DNA from: Hofstenia miamia
Lineage: Eukaryota > Xenacoelomorpha > Acoela
Length of the DNA: 64,000 nt
Direction: 5' to 3'
Assembly: GCA_004352715.1 (NCBI GenBank)
Contig: SCFE01000105.1
Span: 444,205-508,204, forward strand
Shown here: positions 11,490-22,300 of the stretch, in pieces
How the letters are laid out: every line of letters begins with the position of its first letter
Numbering within the stretch: position 1 is the stretch's first letter
The notes under the pieces: model-generated
What the model was told of the DNA's origin: nothing
What the model saw: the letters and a program-made list of their open reading frames with translations, nothing else
The model's database searches: none
Translations under genes and position numbers: made by a program

Positions 11490-14434
11490 TCAGAATCTTT
11501 CATAAAGCAAAGGCCTTTTAGTATGATATAAGCATTATGAGTGCATCAGTGTCAGAGGTGTGGGCATCTTTGGGATGGATCCTGGTGTTAGGATAAAAGT
11601 GAGTGAAGACCTCTCATAGGGATCCCATGCATGTTGCATAATCCATGAAAAGCAAGCAGTACTCATTGATCTGCTGCAGTGTCATTTCCTTGGGGTCTGT
11701 GACCTCAGCTTGCAGCATGGTAATGATCTCAATGCACTTTGTAACATTGTAATACCAGGTGAAAGTCTTTACTTTATTGATCCACATGAGATCACCTGAT
11801 GCCTGGAAGAGGATGAGGACATGGGGGTCCAGCGTCACAATCTTGTTGTGCACCTTGGTGAGTTGGGTAGAGATCAGTTGTCACTTTTGAAATATGTCTT
11901 TGATAGTAAGTTTGCCATTGATGAACATGCATTCAGGGTTTCCACCTTCAAGTAAAGTGTCTCTGGTATCCTTGTATTCCTTTATCTGCATGGCTTTGTT
12001 GATCTCAGATGCAGTAGAGTTGTAGTTGATGGAGTTGTCAAGGTGTGTAGAGACTTTCCTTTGCCCCTTATTGATGCGCCATGATGGTAGGATGAGGGGA
12101 GTCATGATGCATGGTGGAGGAATGCAAAGCAGGTTGTGTTTATCTGCATGGTTTTCAACATTGTCTAGCATGACTTTTTTCCATAACATGGCAGTCCCAA
12201 TAGTAACTGGATAATTTATCTTAGCATCCTTAATTGAATCTCAAAACTGGCTGCAGAGTCCACACTCACAGAGTTTGGTGATTTGCGAATTTGAGATCCA
12301 AAGACAGGAGATGGTACATTCTATGTTAAGGGCTATTTGTTGCCCAGGCAATTGTAGAAGCACAAGTTCCTCTTTGGTAAACATTTTGGTGAGGCACCAT
12401 TTCATCAAACCTAACACATCATTATCTTGGTTTTTGTTTAATTATGTGACTAACAATAGAGAGCTTCTTGGCAAACTCTTCTGGGCAGTGTTCAATGGTT
12501 AAAATTCATTCATCCTCTGTAATAGACCAGGCTGGCATAGGTATTGGGGAGCTCACAACTCCTGAGAACTTTTGCATGTTGATAGCTTCAAGTAGTGCTT
12601 GCTTGCCAGGGGAAACTTCAACTGCAGATGACGCCAACAGTTCTTCCTCATGATAGAACTGTTCAGGTCAGTGCATTGTCTGCTCAATGACTGTGATCAG
12701 GATAATTGTACCATCTTTAGCAGCTTGTCTCCATGTCTCAGATAACTTACTGTATCCACACTTGGGGTAATTCATCTTCTCTAAGCCAAACAGGATGTCT
12801 GTCTTCACATGCACATTGTAGTGGGCTACTAGCTCTAGAAATCGTTGAGTTGACCCAGGGTCATGGCAGATTAAGTGGCTGGTGCAGAGTGGTGTGTCAT
12901 TGAATTCAAGAGACAGAAATTTTGTTTCCACCATAGCCCCCCACATGTATTTCCAGGGGGTTTCAGAAAAGATGTTGAGGTTGGTGAAAGCAATGCCCAA
13001 GCAGTTGACAATCTTTTGCAGTGTAATGCATCCTAATGGGCTGCTGGCTCCAATAAGGTGAGCATAACACTTTTCAAATCTTTCCATTGCTTTTTTGGGC
13101 TTCCCTGGTGAAGACAGAGGCAAGCAAGAGTGGATTAACCAATTCTTTTTCTTCCATGTGGTGGGGCAGATGGCCAGCTCATGCATGCACTTTCTAGCTA
13201 GGGGGTGCTTCTATAGAGTGGAAGCTGGATGTGTGGGTCTTGCATTAAAAAGATAGCTAGAACGCAAATGGCTCCACAAGATTGGATAGGTGGTGCAAAC
13301 TTTTCTGAAAACAAACATTCCATGAAATTCTGGCAGTCCTGTGATGTATATCATATGTGGAGCTCAAAAAGGAGCCTCTCAACTGATCTGGAATACTGTG
13401 AAGTGTGGGTTGTGGATATTAATTGTGGGCTGAACAGACTTGGGGTTCCTATCCACCTTAAGGTTGTTCCAGACTTCATCAATTTCTGCCAGCTTTGCTG
13501 AGCTCTGGGAGAACGTGAAACTAACATGCATATTTGTGACTAATGCAAGACTGGGCCAGTTAGCTGAAATAGACTCCAGTGTTTGTGACTGGGTAACTGT
13601 GTCAATAATTAATCTAGTGTCAATGGCAAGACAATGCATGGATATCTTCTTGCACAGCAAGAGGTTAGTACAAATAAGTTTAGTTATCAAAAAGATGCCA
13701 AACTGGTACATGCTGGTGGGATGGTAATAATGAGTGTAAAGTATCATGAAATTTTCCATCTGGAAGTGGAGGTTAATGATGTTCTCCAGTATCTCATCCT
13801 GGTACTCCTCCTTAACAAACATCAGCCAAATGTTCTTGACCTTAGCCAACCTATATGCAATCTCAATTTTTTCCATGATCTTAGGTTGGGTAATCTCACC
13901 AACTCAAAAGAAATAATCAACCAGTAAATTCTTGAAGTTGATGTTAATCCACTCAAATTTTTGAATGGCTTGCTTGTTGTTGAGGAACTGGCATAGGTGT
14001 GTTAGGTTGAAATCTTTGTCAAACATAGTGTGGGCAGTGCTCTGCCAGTAAGGCCTCCTTAGTCCTCTGTGCATCTTAGAGTTGTAGCATATAATCATGT
14101 TAACCTTTGGCCTATGCTCTGCATCAATAACAAATGGGAAGAGGTCCACTGAGCACATAAGGTTCTTTGTGTTGTAAGTCCAACATAACTTGGTCCTTGT
14201 TTCTTCCAACAGGTTGTCACACACAAAACTAATGGCTTTGGGGGTTGCTATAAAATATGAATGTAATGTTTTGTCTCCTACCTTAGAAACTTTGAGCTGC
14301 TGTTCTTTGTTTCTCTGGGACCTAACACTGGTAGAAGCACATGATGAAGGGCCAGGACTAGAGGGGGTTTTTGAGTCACTGCAAGGTGTTTGTGTGTTAG
14401 CACTTAAGGTAATGCTTAAGTTAACAAAAGGCAC
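11490..14434 (-). pseudogene. Unknown large protein, copy C, third gene of the LTR element
   Basis: On the minus strand, broken into several frames, this aligns with copy A in order: a Ser/Thr/Pro-rich N-terminus, YFIATPKA, NMIICY, WKYMWGA, YPKCGYSK, an IEC segment near 12290, NYPVTIG near 12220, the C-I-P-P-P stretch with LPSWRI near 12100, and a V-L-I-L-F segment near 11820 where copy A has SGINDI. Beyond 11614 an in-frame stop is followed by an IHP segment near 11575. Pol ends at 14689, about 255 bp upstream, in another frame. Loss of CpG explains some but not all of the damage. The function is unknown. A distant SGNH-hydrolase-like C-terminus is conceivable but unproven. Confidence 0.7.
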
Positions 14435-14461
14435 TCTGTACTTACTTGACTCCTCAGATTC

Positions 14462-14535
14462 TCAAGGGGCTATTTGGTGCCCCAAGTAGTCATCTGAGGT
14501 TAGCTCTTGAGGGGCTATTTGGTACCCCAAGTAGT
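14462..14535. repeat. Short tandem duplication upstream of the third gene
   Basis: A block containing GGGGCTATTTGG and CCCCAAGTAGT occurs twice about 48 bp apart, in the space between pol and the third gene. It may be a duplicated leader or splice region, or chance slippage. Confidence 0.5.
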
Positions 14536-14688
14536 AGTCCTTCTACGTCCTTCCTCTCTTTTGGGATATGCTCTCATCTGCTCAGCAAGGGGTGTCATCT
14601 CAGCTTTCCTCCTCATGGGGGGTTGTGTCTTTGCCTCACTTGTCTCCTCATGGGTGGCTGATTCTTGGTTCTTTTCATCTGATACAGC

Positions 14689-16868
14689 TTAGTCTCCTAA
14701 ACATAAAGAGTAATTGAGTTCCCAATCCTGGGTATATAAATGATTTAGGTACTCTTGGTCCCTAACTTTACATCTAGGCAAAATACAAGTAGCAGTAATG
14801 TTGCTACTATTACCAGGATTAGTGTCATACCCAACATCAGAGAGGTTGTCTTCCTCACACTGGGTGAGGTTAGTATAATTCTCAAGTTCATTCACTCCAT
14901 CATCAACAAGTGAAAACTCACTATTAGGGTCAATGACAGCATTACTAATATCCTTAATGGTTTGTTTGAGCTGGTGAAAGTGGGTTACTCTCCCATTATT
15001 TAACAGATATCAATGGTGATCCAACACCTTCATAACAGTAAATGGACCCTGCTAATTAGTGGAAAGCTTCCACACTTGATTTGCATCCATGATCTGGTGA
15101 GGAAAGTATGCAAAAACTTTGTCCCCAACCTTGTGAGGCTCACCATAAAACTTATGATTAAAATTTGGCCTTTGACAGATAACAGACTGATTAGTATTCT
15201 GACAGATATTTAAACGTACTTCTTGAAATTCATGTAACATATGGTTCACAAAACTCTCTAATGTAAGTTTGTTATAAACAGGAAACATAATTGAAAGGGG
15301 TGTACTTGCCTCTTGGCCAAACATGGCCTTAAAAAGACTAACCTTAGTCTTTGTATGTACAGCAGTGTTATAAAAGTACTCCACTGCCTGAATGACACAT
15401 TTCCAATTCCTGCTGGCTGCTCAGGCAAGGGCAACTTGGGTTAACTTGATAACAGTACAATTAAGTCACTCAACAACTCTGTTAGACTGTGGATGGTACA
15501 CAGTGGTAAATTCATGTAATATTTTGAGTTCCTTCATTAGGGTTTCCATAAGGTGGTTTTCAAACAGGGGGCCACAATCTGAGATTAGGTGCTCCATAGA
15601 CCCAAACTTGAGAACCCATTCTTTGACCACTTTTTCCCTGATAACCTTGGTGGTGGTACTGTTGAGGGGGATGATTCAAGCATATTTAGTGAAGTGGTCT
15701 ATGAGGACAAGGAGGTACTGGTACCCCTCTTCATCATGAGAGAGCTTCTCTATATCCATGTGAACAACTTTTTTGTACTTTCAGCAGTTCTGCTGTGCAG
15801 CTTGGCTCACTGCTTTGGAAAATGTCCTGCTCCCTGCAGTAGACAGGTGGTACATTTGTTGAGGACGTCCTGGATGGTAGCTTGAATACCAATAGTGATG
15901 TATCTTGTATTGAATGTTCACTCAGTTTGAATGATGCCTAGATGGCCTTTCTCATGTATTTTCCATACTAAATCTCTGCAAAAGTACTCAGGAACTGCTA
16001 GTTGACTGTTTTGGCTTCATGTATAGACCTGCCTCAGTAAGCTTCCAGTTAAAGCTCTGGAAGTACCTGTTGAGTATATAGTTGTCAGTGTTCAACTTAG
16101 CTATGATCTCACTTAGCACTTTATCATGGTGCTGAAGGTACATGATCTCCTTTTCAATGATTTCTTCCTTTACCAAGATAGGGAGGATCTCATTTCCATT
16201 CTGGTCTGCATTAATCTCAGGCAGACACTTGCAATTGCTGAACAGGATAAATATGAACAGTGTTTTCTCTCCAGGCAGCTTGTGGAGGTCATGCTTGTAA
16301 CTCAGGAGAGCAGTCCAGTAATCTGCATTGTTGTGCAGTTTCCCTTGTCAATATTTGACAGAAAAAGTAAAGTTGTTCAGATACTCTATCCATTGGGCAA
16401 CAATGTTAGACTTGTCCCCAGAAAATTTCTTTAGCCATGCCAGTGCTGAGTTGTCAGTACATACTGTGAATTGGTGGCCCAAGATGAAGAAGTGAAACTT
16501 CTTTATGCTCTCAACTAAGGCAAGCATTTCTGACTTGGTCATGCCATAATTTAGCTTGGCATTATGGAATTTGTGGCTAAAGTATTGGATGGGGCTTTCC
16601 TTCCCATCAATTATCTGGCTGAGCATGCCACTGATGGCAACAGAACTAGCATCACAGTTGATAAGAAATTCCTTTGAATAGTCTGGTGTATTTAGCTTGC
16701 GAATTTTCCTAAGTTCCTTCTTAACATTATTGAGTTCTTCTTGCTTGCTCCAGCTCCATTTAAATTCAACATTGTGCTGTAGTAGGTTAGAGATGTGTCT
16801 TGTTTTATTAGCTAATTCTGAGATAAAGGTGCCATAGTAATTCAATAATCCCATGAGTCACTGCATGT
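14689..16868 (-). pseudogene. Ty3/gypsy pol remnant: RNase H, integrase, GPY/F module
   Basis: All pieces lie in a single minus-strand frame broken by stops. It begins with the RT connection (GLLNYYGTFI near 16850), then RNase H (INCDASSVAISGML near 16660, the YFSHKF segment, YGMTKSEMLALVE near 16540, CTDNSALAWL near 16460). An integrase zinc-binding region follows near 15870-15960, the core near 15400-15700 (a SDCG segment, and HPQSN near 15480), and the GPF module near 15045 with a terminal HFHQLKQ. A C-terminal tail ends at 14689. Several stops sit where arginine CGA codons are expected (after VKY near 16348 and in the integrase core), consistent with C-to-T change at CpG. The front of RT, protease and gag are absent. 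Confidence 0.85.
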
Positions 16869-17624
16869 CCCACATTCCAACAGAACAGTTCCATTGGTGG
16901 TTCACCAATTTCCCTAACAAGCACAGAAATTCCATTCCAAAAAGAACTCCAGCAGTGACAAACTCACATGGCATCACACCAAAGCCAAACCTTTGAAGCA
17001 GTCCTCACTTGCCAAGGTGCTAATTGTGTGTCTCTAGTAGTAATTTCTAGCTCAATAAACAATTTATCTCAGAGTTCTCTTATCTCAGCTCATTTAAGTA
17101 AATGATAAATAACAGGCACATAATTGCTGTGCAATCACATTTGCCAACAGCATAGTATATTTGCAAGGTGTTAATTTAAGTGCATGTGCAAACAGATCAA
17201 ATAAAAGATGTTATTCCCTACACATAACTGTAACCTAAAGCAGCCACAATTCAGGCTGTCACCTTTAAAGAGCTATTTGTTGCCCTAGACCTGGTGCAGT
17301 TTCCTCCTGAATTGTTGCTGAATCTTACACAATAATTATCATCAACAAAATCTTTGATTGACGAAATCTAAAAGGGGTTAATAAATAAATAATTGCAAAG
17401 ATTAAACTCAGTAAAAGGAAGCTGAATTTATTGTGTGCATCACTACATTAACTCAGATATTAATTACAAAAATCTGTAACTTATTACCTGACTTGTTCAC
17501 AATTTCAAAGCACAGTTTCCCTTGCAAAGCTAAATGAGCAATCACATGTAATTTAAATTGAGGGGACAAAAACTAACACTATCAAATTAACTACACTTGA
17601 AATTCCAAAATTGATTAAAAGAAA
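16869..17624 (-). repeat. 5' LTR of the Ty3/gypsy element (right copy), truncated at both ends
   Basis: Matches 10389-11144 from the shared CCCACATTCC start to the shared GATTAAAAGAAA end. About 95 bp at its inner side and about 70 bp at its outer side are missing relative to the left copy, so the deletion that removed gag and RT also took the inner LTR end. Confidence 0.75.
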
Positions 17625-17681
17625 GCAATTTTAAGTTGAAGAGAATGGCACAATATATTTACAAGCACAAAAAGCAAAATA

Positions 17682-18045
17682 ACAGTGATTTAAACTTGAA
17701 AATTGGGTGGCAATATTACCTGAAGCAGCATTCACATAATAATAGTGTTTTAAAGTTGAAAATTAGGTGGCAATATTACTTGAAGCAGTATTATGCCTAA
17801 TATTAGTGTTTTAAAATTGAAAATCAGGTGACAATATCACCTGAAGTGGTATTATGCATAATAATAGTGTTTTAAAGTTGAAAATCAGGTGTCAATATTA
17901 CTTGAAGCAGTATTATGCCTAATATTAGTGTTTTAAAATTGAAAATCAGGTGGCAATATCACCTGAAGTGGTATTATGCATAATAATAGTGTTTTAAAGT
18001 TGAAAATCAGTTGCAATATTACCTGAAGCCATATTTGAAGTAAAA
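17682..18045. repeat. 61-bp minisatellite with alternating unit types (122-bp higher-order period)
   Basis: TAGTGTTTTAAA recurs at 17743, 17804, 17865, 17926 and 17987, exactly 61 bp apart, with a more diverged first unit from about 17682. Odd units carry AAAGTTG and TTACTTGAAGCAG; even units carry AAAATTG and TCACCTGAAGTGG. The array therefore grew as a 122-bp dimer. It abuts the truncated outer end of the right LTR. Confidence 0.9.
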
Positions 18046-18402
18046 TGTAGCATTTTGCATTAGAAGATCAAACTTAAATGTAACCTACATTTATTTATAA
18101 GCAAAATTATACAGCTTTATATAAGAAAATCGGGTTACAACATTAACTTGAGCAGTGCAAATTCTATGAACAAACTACTAATTATAATGTTAAATTCATA
18201 AAGAGAACTGTAACACAAAATTGATTTAAAGAAAAATAACAAATTTTTATGTGGCAACATTGTTTTCTGTAATGGCAATATGGAATTTTATTTTTCAATA
18301 TTGATTTTAATTTACCTGATCCATTATTTTTTACCTGTAAAATAGGCACCTATAGAACTTCACTATGTTTAATGTATTCATTAGTGTAGAGTGCTTAGAT
18401 TT

Positions 18403-18622
18403 GGGGTTGTGACTAGAGCTTGATATTCGTGATCAGCTTGATATCCAAATAGAAGCAAAATTTGAAAAGCATAACATTTAAATTATTGTAAGCTACTTTT
18501 AATTGGTAAGTAATTACTGCATTCATGCTTAATTAATAAATTTTAAAAATCCAATTTAAATTTTCTAAATTTGCCTTATATTTGAATATTGATAGTGAAT
18601 ATCAAGCTGCAATCACAACCCT
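18403..18622. mobile_element. MITE, 220 bp, hAT-like 8-bp target duplication
   Basis: Inverted ends of about 34 bp (GGGGTTGTGACTAGAGCTTG on the left; the right end reads AGGGTTGTGATTGCAGCTTG on the other strand). It is flanked by a perfect 8-bp direct repeat TTAGATTT at 18395-18402 and 18623-18630. Eight-base duplications are typical of hAT elements. There is no coding capacity. Confidence 0.8.
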
Positions 18623-18854
18623 TTAGATTTAGATTTGCTATTTCCTAAATATACAAGGGTAAAAGTTGATAATTCCAAGATATTTTCAATTTCTAAAACT
18701 TGGGTCTATACTATCTGTTGTTTTCTACTAATTTCTAAAAAATGCTAAATATTGTGATTGATATTCATTTCATTTAGATATAATATTTCTAGATTTTTAC
18801 AAAAATTGATACTTTTCTAACTAGTAATACGTTTTAACCTTCCAAAGTTTATCT

Positions 18855-18898
18855 GAAAATGGACATTTTTTAGAAGATTCGTGGAAGTGTCCATTTTC
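18855..18898. other. Hairpin in the STT3B 5' flank
   Basis: GAAAATGGACA at 18855-18865 is perfectly inverted at 18888-18898, with a 22-base loop, about 235 bp upstream of the STT3B start codon. Role unknown. Confidence 0.5.
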
Positions 18899-19131
18899 GA
18901 ATAAATTTTAAATATTTGCCGTTTTCCTTTGGCGAAAAAGTATGACGTTTACCAATGGATATTTTGAATTCATTACTTTAGGGCAATATGCTTTGTGCAA
19001 ATTTTGCTAATTTTGTGCTTCGTGTAATTTTTTTAAATGGGACTACATTTCTGTAATGTATTGAAATAAGTTTAGATCGAATATTTTGAAAATTGCACAT
19101 TGTTGTTATTTTCTTACTAATTTAGACTAAA

Positions 19132-19346
19132 ATGTCATTGCTTGAAGGTGATAAAAATTCGGAGTTGTTTATGGAGCTTAATAAATCTTCAAACAACAAT
19201 GAAAAAGATTCCAAGAAATCTCAAGTGTTTGCCATGGAGCGTCTTTTGGTTGTTGTTATTTTACTTTTTTGTTGTATTGAAGGATTTGCCTCCCGATTAT
19301 TTGCTGTCATTAGGTTTGAAAGTATCATTCATGAATTCGATCCTTG
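19132..19346 (+). CDS. STT3B: STT3B exon 1
   Basis: Cytosolic, Ser/Asn/Lys-rich N-terminus (residues 1-35), the first membrane segment (about 38-58), then the conserved [12 protein letters not shown] ending in a split Trp codon. Asp70 is in the first acidic motif that coordinates metal and acceptor. Only six bases separate the ATG from a TTTAG acceptor-like site. Confidence 0.95.
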
Positions 19347-22300
19347 GTAATCACATTATAAATTGCTTCTACTACTGTTTATTTAGGTTTAATTATCGTG
19401 CCACTCACTATATGGTTGAACATGGATGGTATGATTTTCTCAATTGGTTTGATGAAAGAGCTTGGTATCCATTAGGTCGAATTGTTGGTGGTACTGTTTA
19501 TCCTGGACTAATGATTACTTCAGGAGCAATATACCATACGTTAAGAGCACTCAATTTTACTGTGCATATACGAGATATATGCGTTTTCCTTGCTCCACTC
19601 TTCAGTGGTTTGACAGGCATTGCTGCTTATCTTCTAACTAAAGAAATTTGGAGCAAAGGCGCGGGTTTATTAGCGGCTTGCTTCATTACAATAGGTATTA
19701 ATTTTAACGTTCTTTTGACATTTCATTTTAAACGATTTTGGCGAATATATAGAATATATATATAGAATATATACTAATATAGGGTAAATAACAATGAGAA
19801 ATGCAATAACAAACGTAAAAAGTTTAAAAATAATATAGAGCGATAAATTTGCATAATTAACAAATTCGTTGCACACGGTAACCCGTGATAGCCCGCGCTA
19901 TGTATGTTTAAGGACAATAGCACAACAAACTTAGAATATAAAAAATTAGTTATTAAACAAATTGCAAGATATAAACGTATATTTATGCAAATCTATTAAT
20001 GAAAATCCTAGCCATTTATTCCTGTAGCTGTAATATCATATCTTTGTAAAAATACTGAAGTAAGCTTTTCCTTGCTCGAATTGCACCCTAGCCGTTAACA
20101 GTTAAATAGAGAATTTCTCGGCGTACTCTGGCGTCGTTGCAGATCTCCCTTATTTTCAATTGGACAAAGACAAGAGTAAATATATTTAGGTGGGCAATTT
20201 CCCACCGTAGCTACGGCTTCGCACGCCTGGTCTGCGTTAATTAGATTTGTAGATGCAAGACGTTAGTTAGCTTATTATTCGTTTTAAATGTCAGTAAAAA
20301 GCAATGTAAACAAGAGCTTTGGATGTTGAAATCGTCAACTTTTGTTGCTAAACCAATTATGATATGAAATCACATTGGAGGAATTGAAGTAATTTCAAAT
20401 TACTAAATATTGTTAGTCATAATTGGTTTAGCAATTAAGGTTGTATCATTTGCGCGGGGCCTTGGAAAAATTTAGTGTGATTTTAAAAATTTTCATGAAT
20501 TGTCAATTTTTTGGCAGACAAGTGAATTAGTTAGGGAATTTTTGTTTGAAAATAGAATCCTTTTTAGTTATGTAAACATTGATCAGAGCGTCTATGAATA
20601 TGTCAATTCAGTGCAAAATTTACCTAGAATAAAATATTGTCTTCAGGCTGTGAATTTCGAACTGCATATAATTTTTCAATTATAAATCAGTTCTATTTTA
20701 ATAAAATATGGTAATTTCATGAATGTTTAGAATGCAAATAATCACAATTTTGTACAGGCCAAAAAATGTCTAACGTCAACTTAATTCCCTTGAAGCTTTC
20801 TTTCTTGAGTTTTTCCTAAAATCTAATGCATTTTATTACGTTTCCATTTGCATTTCTAAACTGGATCCCAAATAATGCATACGATTTTATTGAACTAGAC
20901 GTATATTCTGTTTCAATCTCACGGTAAATATGATCGAATTAACTAAAGAATTCTCCACAGAAATAATCACTGTGGGCTTTGGATCTTATTCATTTCTACG
21001 ATGCCCATATCATATTCTTTTAAAATGTTTGTTTGCACACAAATTTGCTAGCTCAATTGTCATGTCAGGAGCATTTGATAATAATTGTGTGCTGTTTTGG
21101 CACTTTAGCCCGCATTGGAATCGACGAGTATGATATCGTTTTGTCACGTTCCTGCCTTCATAAGCCTTGCAATAGTGTGCAATATGTTTTCGTTCAAGCA
21201 ATGATCACTTTAGGGAGATCTAGAATTCAATCAAACCACCATGACGTATTGTCTAAAAATAACATAGCCTCATAATCCAAACTTTTATACTCTTTGTGTT
21301 AAGCAATGTCAAATATTGATTAGTGATTTAGTAGACATCCTAAATGAAAAAATCATCAGTCTACGTGTAAGCAAAATGAAATTTTGATCTCATGTTTTTT
21401 CATTTCTCAATAAAAATTTTTAGTAAGCTTGTAATTTTCGTTCTATTACAAAGTTTTATTATTTTCATTTAAATATGTTTTAGTGCCTGGATATATTTCC
21501 CGCTCCGTTGCTGGTTCTTACGATAATGAGGGAATCGCAATTTTCGCTTTACTGTTCACATACTTTCTTTGGGTATGCAAACAACCGCTATAAGTATAAT
21601 TGAATTTTTAGATTAAATCCTTGAAAACGGGATCACAGCTATGGGCAGGAATTACGTCAATTAGTTATCTTTACATGGTAAGCCTTGTTAAATGGAGTCG
21701 GATTGTATTTATCTGTATTTACTTGCTGCAAAATACACAATTTTATGTATTAGCCCTTAGAATTTATTTCATAAATAATTTTTATTAAAACAAATTGGAA
21801 ACAATTTGCCTGTTTATTATACAGTTTAATTAGATTTCAGTTATGCCCCCAATTTCGCTGTCCGACCTCAAAAATTTGAGTGATGCCCAGTTTGCCTCCG
21901 CTGTTGCTGTTCTCCTACAGTGCTGCTGCCTCACGTTCTGTCTCATCTCTCCCCACTCATCCTGCTCCGAGTTTCACACCCACGCTTGCTCCTCCTCCTG
22001 CTCTACCGCATACTCCTAAGCAGTCTATCCCTTCATCTACTAACCGTAGTCGTCCTCGTCCAGTTTTTGGTTCTAGTGCTCCCTGCCATCTCATTGCTGT
22101 TCCTATTAGTTCACTTCCGCCACTCCCCGCAAAGCTCATATCTATGTTGGCCGTTTTGCTGTCTCTGTATCCACCTCAGATGTTGCTGACCACCTTCGTT
22201 CTTCCTTTCTACAATTTGATGATGTCATTTCCATTCCTCCACGTCCTGACTCTCCATTTGTATCCTTTCATGTTGTCTGCGATCAAGAGTCTCATCGTAC

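Larger units (their letters stand above)
10294..17624 (-). mobile_element. Degenerate Ty3/gypsy-type LTR retrotransposon with a third gene downstream of pol
   Basis: Direct repeats of about 750 bp flank pol remnants on the minus strand. Order in the element's sense is 5' LTR (right), RNase H, integrase with GPY/F module, then a roughly 980-codon region matching the unknown protein at 1-2744, then 3' LTR (left). Gag, protease and most of the reverse transcriptase are deleted: the pol frame starts only about 15 bp from the 5' LTR. Stops and shifts make it inactive. The third gene occupies the place where env sits in errantivirus-type elements, but I see nothing env-like in it. By hand I count only 14 CG dinucleotides in 10294-17640, an extreme deficit compared with both sides. 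Confidence 0.85.

Noticed and set aside
11490-14434. Third gene of the LTR element as an env gene
   Set aside because: Position fits, but no signal peptide, cleavage site or membrane anchor is visible, and the protein is basic and soluble in character.
11271-14692. Several + strand frames across the LTR element
   Set aside because: They are shadows of the minus-strand third gene, which aligns with copy A and is the coding strand.
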